Below, piece after piece: positions 26,515-36,492 of a DNA stretch of 58,522 bases. Each line of letters starts with the position of its first letter. Within the stretch, counting starts at the first letter, position 1. Below the pieces are notes generated by a model that was given only the letters and a program-made list of their open reading frames with translations, had not been told where the DNA came from and did no database searches. Source of the DNA: Rickettsiales bacterium (GTDB taxonomy: Bacteria > Pseudomonadota > Alphaproteobacteria > Rickettsiales > UBA3002); NCBI GenBank assembly GCA_022763105.1, contig JALEGK010000056.1, positions 1 through 58,522 of the forward strand, in the 5' to 3' direction. The translations under genes were made by a program, and so were the position numbers.

Positions 26515-27192
26515 ATGTCAAATAACGGAGGAAATCGCGATAAATCGGTGCGCGTTAAAACCGCACGAGGGCGTAAAGCGTCATCAACGCGGTGGTTACA
26601 ACGTCAACTGAACGACCCTTATGTGCAGCAAGCCAAACGCGACGGCTACCGCTCGCGCGCGGCCTATAAAATTATCGAGCTACATGAAAAATTCGACATC
26701 TTCAAACCGGGCCAACGCATCCTCGATTTAGGTGCCGCTCCGGGGGGGTGGACACAAGTCGCACAGAAAATCATCGGCGATAAAGGCTCAATTCTGGGTG
26801 TCGATTTATTACCCATCGACCCGATCACCGGTGTGACGTTTATGGAAAAAGATTTCAATGATGATGACGCGCCAGCACTGATCGAAGAAGCACTAGGCGG
26901 CAATGCCGATGTGGTTATGTCAGATATGGCTGCCAACACCACGGGCCACCCACCTACCGATCATATCCGGATTATTTCGCTATGTGAGATGGCCTATGAT
27001 TTCGCCACACAAATTCTGAATCCTGGTGGCGTATTTTTATGTAAGGTACTTCGTGGCGGGACAGAGAATGATCTACTCAAACTCATGAAACAAGAGTTCA
27101 CGACCGTGAAACACGCCAAGCCTAAATCATCGCGCTCTGACTCTGCTGAGAGTTATGTAGTGGCAATGGGCTTTAGAGGCCGTAAAAACTAA
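26515..27192 (+). CDS. rlmE: 23S rRNA (uridine-2552-2'-O)-methyltransferase RlmE
   Basis: RlmE (RrmJ/FtsJ) methylates U2552 in the A-loop of 23S rRNA late in assembly. The 225-aa protein has the SAM site LDLGAAPGGWTQVAQ and a K-D-K-E catalytic set: Lys in RAAYKI, Asp in VMSDMAANTTGH, Lys in FLCKVLRGG and Glu in SDSAESYVV. An N-terminal basic tail (KTARGRKASSTRWLQ) probably binds RNA. Its last bases overlap the convergent HD gene by four. Confidence 0.96.
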   Translation: MSNNGGNRDKSVRVKTARGRKASSTRWLQRQLNDPYVQQAKRDGYRSRAAYKIIELHEKFDIFKPGQRILDLGAAPGGWTQVAQKIIGDKGSILGVDLLPIDPITGVTFMEKDFNDDDAPALIEEALGGNADVVMSDMAANTTGHPPTDHIRIISLCEMAYDFATQILNPGGVFLCKVLRGGTENDLLKLMKQEFTTVKHAKPKSSRSDSAESYVVAMGFRGRKN

Positions 27193-28454
27193 CCCATCTG
27201 AATATTGACTTGAATAGTGTGTGGGCCAGCCTTGACTGACTGCGACCATTTCGGCGTATCACCTTCTGGTTTCATGTCGTTGATGCTCGATAGGTCACCC
27301 AACTCACACCCAAATTGCTGAGCGTGGTCCATCCAGATATCACTTTTCACAAACGCATCAACACGGCCTGTATCAAGCACACCTTTCTCGGCCATACGTT
27401 TCATGATCGCCAACGAATCACTCACCGAATAAGCAGGCTTATAAGAACGCTCAGCCGTGAGCGCTTCAAACGCATCCGCATGATGAATGGTTTGCGCTTC
27501 TACAGACGCACCATTCAAATCATTCATATTCACCACCTGCTCCAGCCCTTGCAGAGCAGCAGGTAATGACTGCATATTCACAAACTTCTCACTCATCGGA
27601 TCATGCGTTTCAATAATCGCGCGCTCTTCATCGCTTAACGTACCTCGCTTGGTGCTCGCTATCGCATCGATTTCATCATGACTCATCCAATCACTAAGAC
27701 CGGCATGTTGGGCATGTGCTAAAATACGCGCCAGCACATGGCTATTGGTCACACGCTGCGTCACATCGGGCATATCAGCATCATGCTGAGGTAACGCATC
27801 AACATCGACCATTTCATTACCCGATGGTGACGTCGTCATTTCATCTGCCTCAGCAAACACCACACGGCCCTCATTCGCCTTAATCAAGAATTTCAGATCA
27901 TGTTCTTTCTGAGGATAATCCGGCACCGCTTTATCAAATGTCCCAACCAGCTGCTGGAATCGGCTGAGCTCAATACGGCCATTTTTATGAAGTAGATCAG
28001 GATGAATCGCGAGCTTGCCGACATCATGAAACACCGAACCAACCAGCGCATGCATTGGTTTTATATCTTTGTTACCAGCATCAATCTCTGCCTGCGTCAT
28101 GCGTGCCGTCAGCGTGCCCAAACGCTTCACATGAGACCATGTCTCGGGTGAATGTCTATCTGTCAGTGCTAACGTAAACTCCATCGATTTCATCAAAGAT
28201 GCTGCTTCAGGATTCGCTAACATGTCATTTTCAAACTGTGCAGCGAGCTGTGGCGATGCTTTTCTCACCTCATCCAGCCATTGATGCACATAGCCACGCT
28301 TCTGCTCAAATGCCTCTGAAGGATCCACTTGCTGTGCCAATGCATGAACCGCATCCATCGCCTGAGCCTGCAAATCTGCCGCAGGCACACCGCTATCTAT
28401 GCCAAAACCAGGCATTAGCTGCTGATATTTATCGATAGCTTGCTCAAACTGCAT
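27189..28454 (-). CDS. Degenerate HD-GYP-like protein
   Basis: A 421-aa protein with an HD-type phosphohydrolase core: SVFHDVGKLAIHPDLLHKNG gives the HD pair, and HHADAFEALTAERSYKPAYS matches the downstream helix of HD-GYP domains (compare VADVFEALTAADRPYKPA in the other HD protein of this window). The intervening HHE-DGTGYP block is missing; the sequence there reads ETHDPMSEKFVNM. It may be a phosphodiesterase with altered specificity or a catalytically weak binder. The N-terminal 100 residues are helical and unrecognised. No membrane helices. Confidence 0.75.
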   Translation of the reverse strand: MQFEQAIDKYQQLMPGFGIDSGVPAADLQAQAMDAVHALAQQVDPSEAFEQKRGYVHQWLDEVRKASPQLAAQFENDMLANPEAASLMKSMEFTLALTDRHSPETWSHVKRLGTLTARMTQAEIDAGNKDIKPMHALVGSVFHDVGKLAIHPDLLHKNGRIELSRFQQLVGTFDKAVPDYPQKEHDLKFLIKANEGRVVFAEADEMTTSPSGNEMVDVDALPQHDADMPDVTQRVTNSHVLARILAHAQHAGLSDWMSHDEIDAIASTKRGTLSDEERAIIETHDPMSEKFVNMQSLPAALQGLEQVVNMNDLNGASVEAQTIHHADAFEALTAERSYKPAYSVSDSLAIMKRMAEKGVLDTGRVDAFVKSDIWMDHAQQFGCELGDLSSINDMKPEGDTPKWSQSVKAGPHTIQVNIQMG

Positions 28455-28496
28455 CTATTCCTCCGATTCTAGTGTACCACGCCCAAAACGCCTAAA

Positions 28497-30083
<1,587 letters not shown>

Positions 30084-30194
30084 GTGTTTTGAGCCGCTTA
30101 AAATTTATTATTTTCGTGCTTTACTAACGCCCCAATCAGGACCATATTGCGGCCTGCAAACGCATAGCCAGTAACGGATAACCGAGAGAGAATT

Positions 30195-31511
30195 ATGCGC
30201 CAAGAATCACGCATTTCGGCGGCCATTGAAATATTAGAACTCATCCACGAAAAATGGGCTGAGAATTCTATGGCACCTGCTGACGCCATCCTGTCAGATT
30301 ATTTCCGCCAGCGCCGCTATATGGGTAGCAAAGACCGCGCCTTCGTCTCCGAGATGATTTATTTCATCTTGCGATTTGGCGGGTCACTCGAATGGTGGCT
30401 GGAACAAGCCGAAGCCCGTAACAACCCTCGCCAGATTGTCATTGCAGCATTGGTGCTGCACTATCGCTACACGCGCGATTTGATGAATGAAATGTTCTCC
30501 GGTAACGAGCATGCGCCCCCTACCCTGAATAATTCTGAATTCCGCATGATCGATTTCTTCAGCGAGCATCAACTCATGCATGAAGCCATGCCAACATGGG
30601 CCAAACACAATATCGCCGATTGGCATGCCCCCATGCTCAAGCGCGCATTCGGCCAAGAAGTGGCTGAACAGATTTCTGCCCTCAACAAGGAAGCAACGCT
30701 TGATTTACGCGTCAACACCATCAAATGTCCAGAGCGTAGCGACCTGATCATGGCGCTCGACAAATACCGCTTCTACGGCTCACCTACGCCGCATTCTCCG
30801 CTCGGTGTACGCTTAAACAAGCGCGAGCCTGTTTTCACAACCGATGCATTTAAAAACGGTTGGTTTGAAGTACAAGATGAAGGTTCGCAAATTGTTGCAC
30901 AGCTCGTCGATGCAGAGCCAAGCCAGAAAGTCATCGATTTTTGTGCCGGTGCAGGTGGCAAAACACTCGCCATCGCAGCCACCATGAAAAATAAGGGCAA
31001 TGTGCTGGCATGGGATACGGATGAAAAACGCCTCAATCAAATCCAAAAACGCGCCAGCCGCGCAGGCGTTGAGAACATCCTTTTACATGTGCTTCAGGAC
31101 GAAGATGACAAGGTGTTGCGCCATCATCAAGACTCTGCCGATTGGGTGCTAACCGACGTTCCTTGCAGCGGAAGTGGCACTTGGAGACGAAATCCTGACC
31201 TAAAATGGCGTTTTTCTCGCTCAGATTTGAAACATGTACTTGAAAAACAGAAAAATATCCTTAATTCTGCGGCGCGGCTTGTGAAGCCGCAAGGTCGGTT
31301 GGTTTACGCGACATGCTCAGTCTTCGAAGAAGAGAACGAAGACCAGATTGAGAAGTTTCTTGTGGACCATCCCGATTTCAGAGTTGAGCGTCCCGCCCAG
31401 TTATGGAATAAGCTTACAACTTATAGGGACGGTATCGGGTTGTATATTCGGCTCACGCCACATAAAGATGGCACAGACGGCTTTTTTGCTGTTATAATTA
31501 AACGGTTGTAA
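30195..31511 (+). CDS. rsmB: 16S rRNA (cytosine-C5)-methyltransferase, RsmB family
   Basis: A 438-aa NOL1/NOP2/Sun-family m5C methyltransferase. A NusB-like N-terminal part (SRISAAIEILELIHEKW) precedes the catalytic domain with SAM motif IDFCAGAGGKTLAIA, motif IV TDVPCSGSGTWRRNPDLKW and motif VI YATCSVFEEENEDQ; the Cys residues of motifs IV and VI are both kept. RsmB methylates C967 of 16S rRNA in E. coli. Other members act on different sites, so the exact nucleotide is inferred. Confidence 0.88.
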   Translation: MRQESRISAAIEILELIHEKWAENSMAPADAILSDYFRQRRYMGSKDRAFVSEMIYFILRFGGSLEWWLEQAEARNNPRQIVIAALVLHYRYTRDLMNEMFSGNEHAPPTLNNSEFRMIDFFSEHQLMHEAMPTWAKHNIADWHAPMLKRAFGQEVAEQISALNKEATLDLRVNTIKCPERSDLIMALDKYRFYGSPTPHSPLGVRLNKREPVFTTDAFKNGWFEVQDEGSQIVAQLVDAEPSQKVIDFCAGAGGKTLAIAATMKNKGNVLAWDTDEKRLNQIQKRASRAGVENILLHVLQDEDDKVLRHHQDSADWVLTDVPCSGSGTWRRNPDLKWRFSRSDLKHVLEKQKNILNSAARLVKPQGRLVYATCSVFEEENEDQIEKFLVDHPDFRVERPAQLWNKLTTYRDGIGLYIRLTPHKDGTDGFFAVIIKRL

Positions 31512-31531
31512 AACAAATAGAGTAGGACAGC

Positions 31532-32728
31532 ATGAGCAGTTATAAACGGAAGAAAAATATTTCTTTTACTCGTCTACTGCAAACCACGTTTAAGCGCCTC
31601 TTCTGCCACCGAAATATCATTATTATTTCGGAACATAAGACAGAGCATGTGCCAATTGGCATTGGCATGCAATCGCTGGTTATTCTTGGATTTATGGGCT
31701 TGGTGATCTGGTTCTCCTATTCAACCGGTAACTACATGGCCGCACAGTCAGTGCTGAAAGAAAAAGAACGCAAGATTGCTTCTACCAATCTGGAAAACCG
31801 CCGCATTGAGAGCGAATTCTCGCTTCTAAAGCGCGACCTGATCAAGCTGATCGATGAAGATGCTGAAAACCTTAGCGATTACAGCAAGTTCGTTATCGAG
31901 CAATATAAGAATGACGAGACCGGAAAAGACGGTCAGCCTGAGATTAACATCTCTAAAGTCAATACGTTAAACCACGGCGTAGTGTTAGAGCGCATCGCTT
32001 TCCTTGAGCAAAAAGTAGAAGCCATGAAACAAGATCATGTGCGCCTGATTGACTCGATTCGCGATGCCACCAAGAGTAAAATCGAAGAGCTGGAAGAAAT
32101 CATCAACGTGACCGGCTTGAACTCTAAGAAGCTTGAAAAAGCGGCAATCAAGCGCGCTGAGAAGAATTTCGCTATCAACAGCGTGGGTAGTGACGAACCG
32201 CAAGGTGGTCCGTTTGATCCCGTTTCTCGCGACATCCTGATGGAATATGATGAGAGCCTGTATAACGATCTTAAGCGCATGATGGTTTTGGATGAAATCA
32301 TCGAAGAAATGCCGCTTTCTAAACCAATGCGCAGCGCACGTATCACCAGCCGTTTTGGTATGCGTATGGACCCATTCAAGCGCCGTTTAGCGCGTCATGC
32401 TGGCATCGATTTCGCTGGTCCTTACGGCTCTAAAATTTACAGCACTGCAGCTGGCGTCGTCCGCAAAGCAGGGCGCCGTGGGGCTTACGGCCTGTCCGTT
32501 GAAGTTGATCACGGCAACAATATCTCAACCCTATACGGTCACATGAGCAAACTGAAGGTGAAGCCGGGTCAACGCATCAAGCGTGGACAAGTGGTTGGTT
32601 TGCAAGGAAATACTGGACGCAGCACCGGTTCTCATCTACACTATGAGGTGCGCTATTTTGGAAAAACTGTAGACCCTAGTGACTTTTTGAAAGCAGGTGA
32701 ATATGTTCGGTCGTCGAAAAAAAACTAA
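31532..32728 (+). CDS. M23-family peptidoglycan endopeptidase with membrane anchor
   Basis: A 398-aa protein with an N-terminal cytoplasmic basic region, one membrane helix (about 45-68), a long coiled-coil periplasmic stalk (about 75-215) and a C-terminal M23 (LytM) domain. Metal ligands can be seen: His and Asp in HAGIDFAGPYG and the HxH in GSHLHYEVR, so the enzyme should be active, unlike EnvC-type relatives. It probably cleaves peptide crosslinks during growth or shape control. The 3' end overlaps the bactofilin gene by 26 bp, matching the M23-bactofilin shape modules known from Helicobacter (csd1-ccmA). Confidence 0.92.
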   Translation: MSSYKRKKNISFTRLLQTTFKRLFCHRNIIIISEHKTEHVPIGIGMQSLVILGFMGLVIWFSYSTGNYMAAQSVLKEKERKIASTNLENRRIESEFSLLKRDLIKLIDEDAENLSDYSKFVIEQYKNDETGKDGQPEINISKVNTLNHGVVLERIAFLEQKVEAMKQDHVRLIDSIRDATKSKIEELEEIINVTGLNSKKLEKAAIKRAEKNFAINSVGSDEPQGGPFDPVSRDILMEYDESLYNDLKRMMVLDEIIEEMPLSKPMRSARITSRFGMRMDPFKRRLARHAGIDFAGPYGSKIYSTAAGVVRKAGRRGAYGLSVEVDHGNNISTLYGHMSKLKVKPGQRIKRGQVVGLQGNTGRSTGSHLHYEVRYFGKTVDPSDFLKAGEYVRSSKKN

Positions 32729-33203
32729 TAACACGGAATTAACCGCATCCGCTGCGACCAATGCGATTAAGCGCAGCCCGCCCTCTGTTATTTCTTCAGA
32801 CATGAATATTCTGGGCCATATCATCAGCGATGGCCTGATTGATATCAATGGCCGCGTTGAAGGTAACGTAAAATGTAAGGTCATTACCTTGCGCGAGAAT
32901 GGCCGCGTTATGGGTGATCTGATTGCCGATGTGGTTCAGATCTACGGCGAAGTAGAAGGCTTGGTCAAAGCAAAAGATGTAAGCCTGTTTGAGACCGCTC
33001 GTGTAACCGGCACCATCATGCACGAATCACTATCGATTGAAGATGGCGCATTCGTTGATGGTAAATTCAAACGTACTGATCGTGTCTTCCTGGAAGACGA
33101 AGCAGCGTTTGAACCTGTCGATGATGAAGACCGCTACGATTACGACATCGAAGAGGATAATGACGAAAGCGTCATGGACAATATCCGCCTCATCAGCGGC
33201 TAA
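32703..33203 (+). CDS. Bactofilin
   Basis: Bactofilins are polymer-forming cytoskeletal proteins with a beta-helix core that localise wall enzymes. Residues about 35-125 show the repeating short beta-strand pattern (LIDINGRVEGNVKC, GEVEGLVKAKDV, ARVTGTIMH, GAFVDGKFKR). A disordered basic N-terminus and an acidic tail flank it. The start is ATG at 32703 behind AGGTGA; a GTG at 32697 lies within that site and is less likely. The gene begins inside the M23 gene in another frame, so the two are probably coupled and act together. 166 aa. Confidence 0.93.
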   Translation: MFGRRKKTNNTELTASAATNAIKRSPPSVISSDMNILGHIISDGLIDINGRVEGNVKCKVITLRENGRVMGDLIADVVQIYGEVEGLVKAKDVSLFETARVTGTIMHESLSIEDGAFVDGKFKRTDRVFLEDEAAFEPVDDEDRYDYDIEEDNDESVMDNIRLISG

Positions 33204-33220
33204 TCTGTATAGACTCTCTA

Positions 33221-34624
33221 TTAAAGAAGCAGGAAGCTTGCCATCCCCAGGAAGGCAAAGAACCCGACGATATCTGTTACCGTCGTAAGGAATACGCTGG
33301 ATGATACCGCAGGATCAATATTCAAGCGGTTCAGTACAATCGGAATCAGCGCACCACTTAAACCCGCAATCATGAGGGTGACGATAGTGGCAATGCCAAA
33401 CACGCCAGCTAACCATAGATCATGATATAGCAGATACGCACCGCCAGCCATAATCGCGGCAAGCGCCAATCCATTGATCAGTCCAACCAGCAACTCCTTG
33501 CGCATGACCGCAAACGAGTTCGATGATTTCAACTGCTTCGTCGCCAATGCGCGCACTGCAACCGTGACAGACTGCGTTCCCGCATTACCACCCATCGATG
33601 CAACAATCGGCATCAACACAGCTAACACGACCAATTGTTCAATCGTTTGCTCAAACATACCAATGACTATCGATGCAGCCACAGCGGTCAACAAATTGAT
33701 AAACAGCCAAGGAAAACGCTGCTTCACAGTAGAAGATAAATCCATCTGCAAATCCTGACTCTTCACACCACCAGCGCGCAGATAATCTTCTTCTTCCTCT
33801 TCCTTGATCACGTGGACAACATCATCCACCGTAATCGTACCTACCAATCGCCCTTCCGAATTCACCACGGGTGTTTCTACCAACCCGTACTTACGGAATT
33901 TGTGGGCAACGTCCTCCTGATCCATCTCAGTATCTACTTCGTAGGTCTCAGGCGACATAATATCGGCGACTTTGACGGCGCGCTTCGCATGCATCATCTT
34001 GCTAAGCTGCACACGGCCCACTGGGCGGAACTTAGGATCGGTTACATAGACGACATAGAAATTTTCAGGCAAATCGTCGCGCTGACGCATATGATCGATA
34101 ATATCACCCACCGTCCAGAACTCTGGCACACAGAGTAGCTTCTTGGTCATCAATCGACCAGCAGACTCCTCTGGGTAAGATAGACCTTCCTGAATCTCTC
34201 CACGTAGAACATCATCAACTTGTTCCAGAAGCGTTGCCTGATTCTCCTCAGACAATTCCTCCATGACATGAATCGCATCATCGGTCTCTAACTGGCCTAG
34301 CGCTTCCGCGCATTTCTCTGGCCCCAGAATCTCCATGACGTCTTCTGCCGCATCCGCGGTCAGCTCGGGCAGAATGTCACTATCGAAACAATCCGAGAGC
34401 ATGTCGGTCGCCAATTGACGGCCACTCTCATCAAGTGAGTTGAAGAGTTCTGCCTTATCAGCAGCATGCAGATCAGCAATCAGTGTTTGGGCGGTATCAA
34501 CATCTTCCGCATCAATCGCGGCGCGCAAATCCTTCAGGCGCTCATCACTCTCATCAATTGGTACGGCAGATTGGATGCTTTCAGCATCGATTTCTAGGGC
34601 TGGTTCTTGAGCTTGTGTCGTCAT
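33221..34624 (-). CDS. mgtE: MgtE-type magnesium transporter
   Basis: MgtE is a dimeric Mg2+ channel of the inner membrane gated by cytoplasmic Mg2+. The 467-aa protein has the N-terminal superhelical domain, two CBS domains (DIMSPETYEV, VVHVIKEEEEEDYL) and five C-terminal membrane helices with the pore block PIVASMGGNAGTQS. The ATG at 34624 follows GGGAGGTGAG; the frame stays open up to 34681 through the tRNA-Leu gene, which cannot be coding. It lies 27 bp behind tRNA-Leu with no terminator between, so both may come from the tRNA promoter. Confidence 0.95.
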   Translation of the reverse strand: MTTQAQEPALEIDAESIQSAVPIDESDERLKDLRAAIDAEDVDTAQTLIADLHAADKAELFNSLDESGRQLATDMLSDCFDSDILPELTADAAEDVMEILGPEKCAEALGQLETDDAIHVMEELSEENQATLLEQVDDVLRGEIQEGLSYPEESAGRLMTKKLLCVPEFWTVGDIIDHMRQRDDLPENFYVVYVTDPKFRPVGRVQLSKMMHAKRAVKVADIMSPETYEVDTEMDQEDVAHKFRKYGLVETPVVNSEGRLVGTITVDDVVHVIKEEEEEDYLRAGGVKSQDLQMDLSSTVKQRFPWLFINLLTAVAASIVIGMFEQTIEQLVVLAVLMPIVASMGGNAGTQSVTVAVRALATKQLKSSNSFAVMRKELLVGLINGLALAAIMAGGAYLLYHDLWLAGVFGIATIVTLMIAGLSGALIPIVLNRLNIDPAVSSSVFLTTVTDIVGFFAFLGMASFLLL

Positions 34625-34651
34625 ATCTCTCACCTCCCTAATGTGTGTGAT

Positions 34652-34737
34652 TGGTGCGGTCGAGAAGACTTGAACTTCCACCCGGTTGCCCGGACAACGA
34701 CCTCAACGTTGCGCGTCTACCATTCCGCCACGACCGC
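34652..34737 (-). tRNA. tRNA-Leu (GAG)
   Basis: The minus strand folds into an 86-nt class II tRNA: acceptor GCGGTCG (34737-34731) pairs with CGACCGC before A and an encoded CCA (34654-34652). The anticodon arm is CAACG-TTGAGGT-CGTTG with anticodon GAG, and a long variable arm is present, as expected for leucine. Confidence 0.95.
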
Positions 34738-34755
34738 ATCCATGAATGATCAGAA

Positions 34756-34784
34756 GCTATACTGACAACCGCTTTGAGGTGCAA
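34756..34784 (-). promoter_or_regulatory. Candidate promoter of tRNA-Leu and mgtE
   Basis: TTGCAC (34784-34779), a 17-bp spacer and TATAGC (34761-34756) end 18 bp before the tRNA 5' end. Position and spacing fit a tRNA promoter. Confidence 0.6.
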
Positions 34785-34795
34785 TGATTTTTTAC

Positions 34796-35482
34796 TTAGC
34801 CAGGCGACTTGTCGCCACCTTTACCAGCAGTCACTCCAAGTGCTTCGGCTTGCGCATTAACACTATCGCGTAAATCTTTGAATTGCTGGCTACCGGTCAC
34901 TTCAACAACAAACCCTTTATCAGGCCCACGAAGTGCAGCACTCTCTCTTCGATATCCATGCCATAGAATTTTAGCGCCATTGTTGAATTCAATCTTGATG
35001 CCGCCCACTTTTTCGGGCGCGTCTCCTTGATGGAAAGAGGCAAAACCATACCCTGCATCATGCCCGGTCTGTTGAGCCGCGCTGGTGCGAATCTCATCCA
35101 TCAATCTCGGAATTTCTGGGGCATATTCAGCTCCAAGCCTGGTCGTGGGGTTGATGCTGACACTGGGACCATTGGGTATCGTTGATACAATTTCAAAGTT
35201 TTTAACCGATACGCCATCACAATTCGCAATAAATTGCGCGGCCTCAATAGCTTTTCCCACTGGCACATCATTGGTATAAAGCCCATATTCTTGCCCAGAA
35301 TAGCCATCTTTGAGTAGCACCATCGCACTATTATCATCCATGCGCGCTTTGGTATCAATACGCCTCGGATTCACCCCCAGAAGCTCTTCTGGTTTGGGCC
35401 ACCCTTCTCGCTCTCTCAACGTTTCATAGGCGCCAAATAAGCGATTCAGCAGGCGAACGCCTTCTTTATGTTCAGTAGACAT
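34796..35482 (-). CDS. Hypothetical protein, 228 aa
   Basis: Not recognised. A cytoplasmic-looking protein without signal or membrane helix. The N-terminal third is helical (EGVRLLNRLFGAYETLRERE); the remainder alternates strands and loops, with GYSGQEYGLYTNDVPVG in the middle and a Gly-rich end. GGAGAGAG precedes the ATG. It is upstream of the tRNA-Leu promoter on the same strand, and divergent from lipB. Confidence 0.65.
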   Translation of the reverse strand: MSTEHKEGVRLLNRLFGAYETLREREGWPKPEELLGVNPRRIDTKARMDDNSAMVLLKDGYSGQEYGLYTNDVPVGKAIEAAQFIANCDGVSVKNFEIVSTIPNGPSVSINPTTRLGAEYAPEIPRLMDEIRTSAAQQTGHDAGYGFASFHQGDAPEKVGGIKIEFNNGAKILWHGYRRESAALRGPDKGFVVEVTGSQQFKDLRDSVNAQAEALGVTAGKGGDKSPG

Positions 35483-35539
35483 TTTCTCTCTCCATGCCTA
35501 CAAGGTAACTGGAAAACCTAAAGAAAGGCTTAAACGCGC

Positions 35540-36205
35540 GTGAATTCAGCCAAGCTAGCATCGGTAGAGTGGAAAATCAGTGAAACACCAGTCATGTACG
35601 ACGATGCTTTGCAGACCATGCAAGCGCGCGTAGCTGATATCCACGAGCACAAAGCACGCGAGCAGATCTGGTTACTTGAGCACCCGCCGCTTTATTCCGC
35701 CGGCACCAGCGCCAAGCCTGACGATCTGGTTGATGCCGACCGGTTCCCCGTCTATGAAACAGGGCGCGGTGGGCAATATACCTATCATGGCCCAGGCCAG
35801 CGCGTCGGCTATGTCATGTTAGATTTAAAAGCACGTGCAGAAGCCGCAGGCGCGCAACCTGACATCCGCCAATTTGTCAAACAGCTCGAAGGATGGATTA
35901 TCGCTACGCTAGCCGCATTTGATATCAAAGGTGAGCTGCGAGATGATCGCATCGGCGTGTGGGTACAAACCGGCAATAGCGAGAAGAAAATTGCAGCACT
36001 CGGTATTCGCGTGAAGCATTGGGTTACCTGCCACGGTATCGCCATCAATATCTGCCCAGACCTCTCACATTTTACTGGCATCGTACCGTGCGGCATCAAA
36101 GAATATGGCGTCACATCACTGCATGATCTGGGAGTAGAGGCTAGCTTTGAAGAGGTAGATGCCGTGCTAAAACAAGAATTTGAGAATTTCTTCCCCACGC
36201 CTTAA
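35540..36205 (+). CDS. lipB: Lipoyl(octanoyl) transferase
   Basis: LipB moves octanoyl from acyl carrier protein to the lipoyl domains of 2-oxoacid dehydrogenases. The 221-aa sequence has [14 protein letters not shown], the [16 protein letters not shown] block, the lysine in [20 protein letters not shown] and the catalytic cysteine in [15 protein letters not shown]. The first codon is GTG. It ends four bases inside the convergent acyP gene. lipA is not in the window. Confidence 0.96.
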   Translation: MNSAKLASVEWKISETPVMYDDALQTMQARVADIHEHKAREQIWLLEHPPLYSAGTSAKPDDLVDADRFPVYETGRGGQYTYHGPGQRVGYVMLDLKARAEAAGAQPDIRQFVKQLEGWIIATLAAFDIKGELRDDRIGVWVQTGNSEKKIAALGIRVKHWVTCHGIAINICPDLSHFTGIVPCGIKEYGVTSLHDLGVEASFEEVDAVLKQEFENFFPTP

Positions 36206-36492
36206 GCCGTATCTCTGCGCTCAAATCCGTCCATAGACAAATCAGCGTCCACTTCAGTCTGCTCGATCTGTAGCACCTTGGCAGGCAGAGGGCCAGACGC
36301 ACAACGCTTTAGCATTTCATCTAGCTGTTCTTGCGTTCCTTGGAAAAGGGCTTCCACTGTGCCATCCATGCGATTGCGCACCCAGCCAACCAGTCCTACC
36401 TTCTTGGCATTGCCAGCCGCCCATGCGCGATAACCCACGCCTTGCACACGCCCATGAATGATCACATGCAGCGCTATCACTTCTTGGGGCAT
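36202..36492 (-). CDS. acyP: Acylphosphatase
   Basis: A 96-aa acylphosphatase that hydrolyses acyl phosphates. The signature [13 protein letters not shown] carries the catalytic Arg, and [18 protein letters not shown] holds the catalytic Asn and the strand after it. Its start shares bases with the stop of pccA (TAATG), so translation is likely coupled. Small housekeeping enzyme; link to propionyl-CoA metabolism is by position only. Confidence 0.93.
   Translation of the reverse strand: MPQEVIALHVIIHGRVQGVGYRAWAAGNAKKVGLVGWVRNRMDGTVEALFQGTQEQLDEMLKRCASGPLPAKVLQIEQTEVDADLSMDGFERRDTA

Noticed and set aside
34625..34681. Upstream extension of the mgtE frame
   Set aside because: It runs into tRNA-Leu; GGGAGGTGAG fixes the start at 34624.
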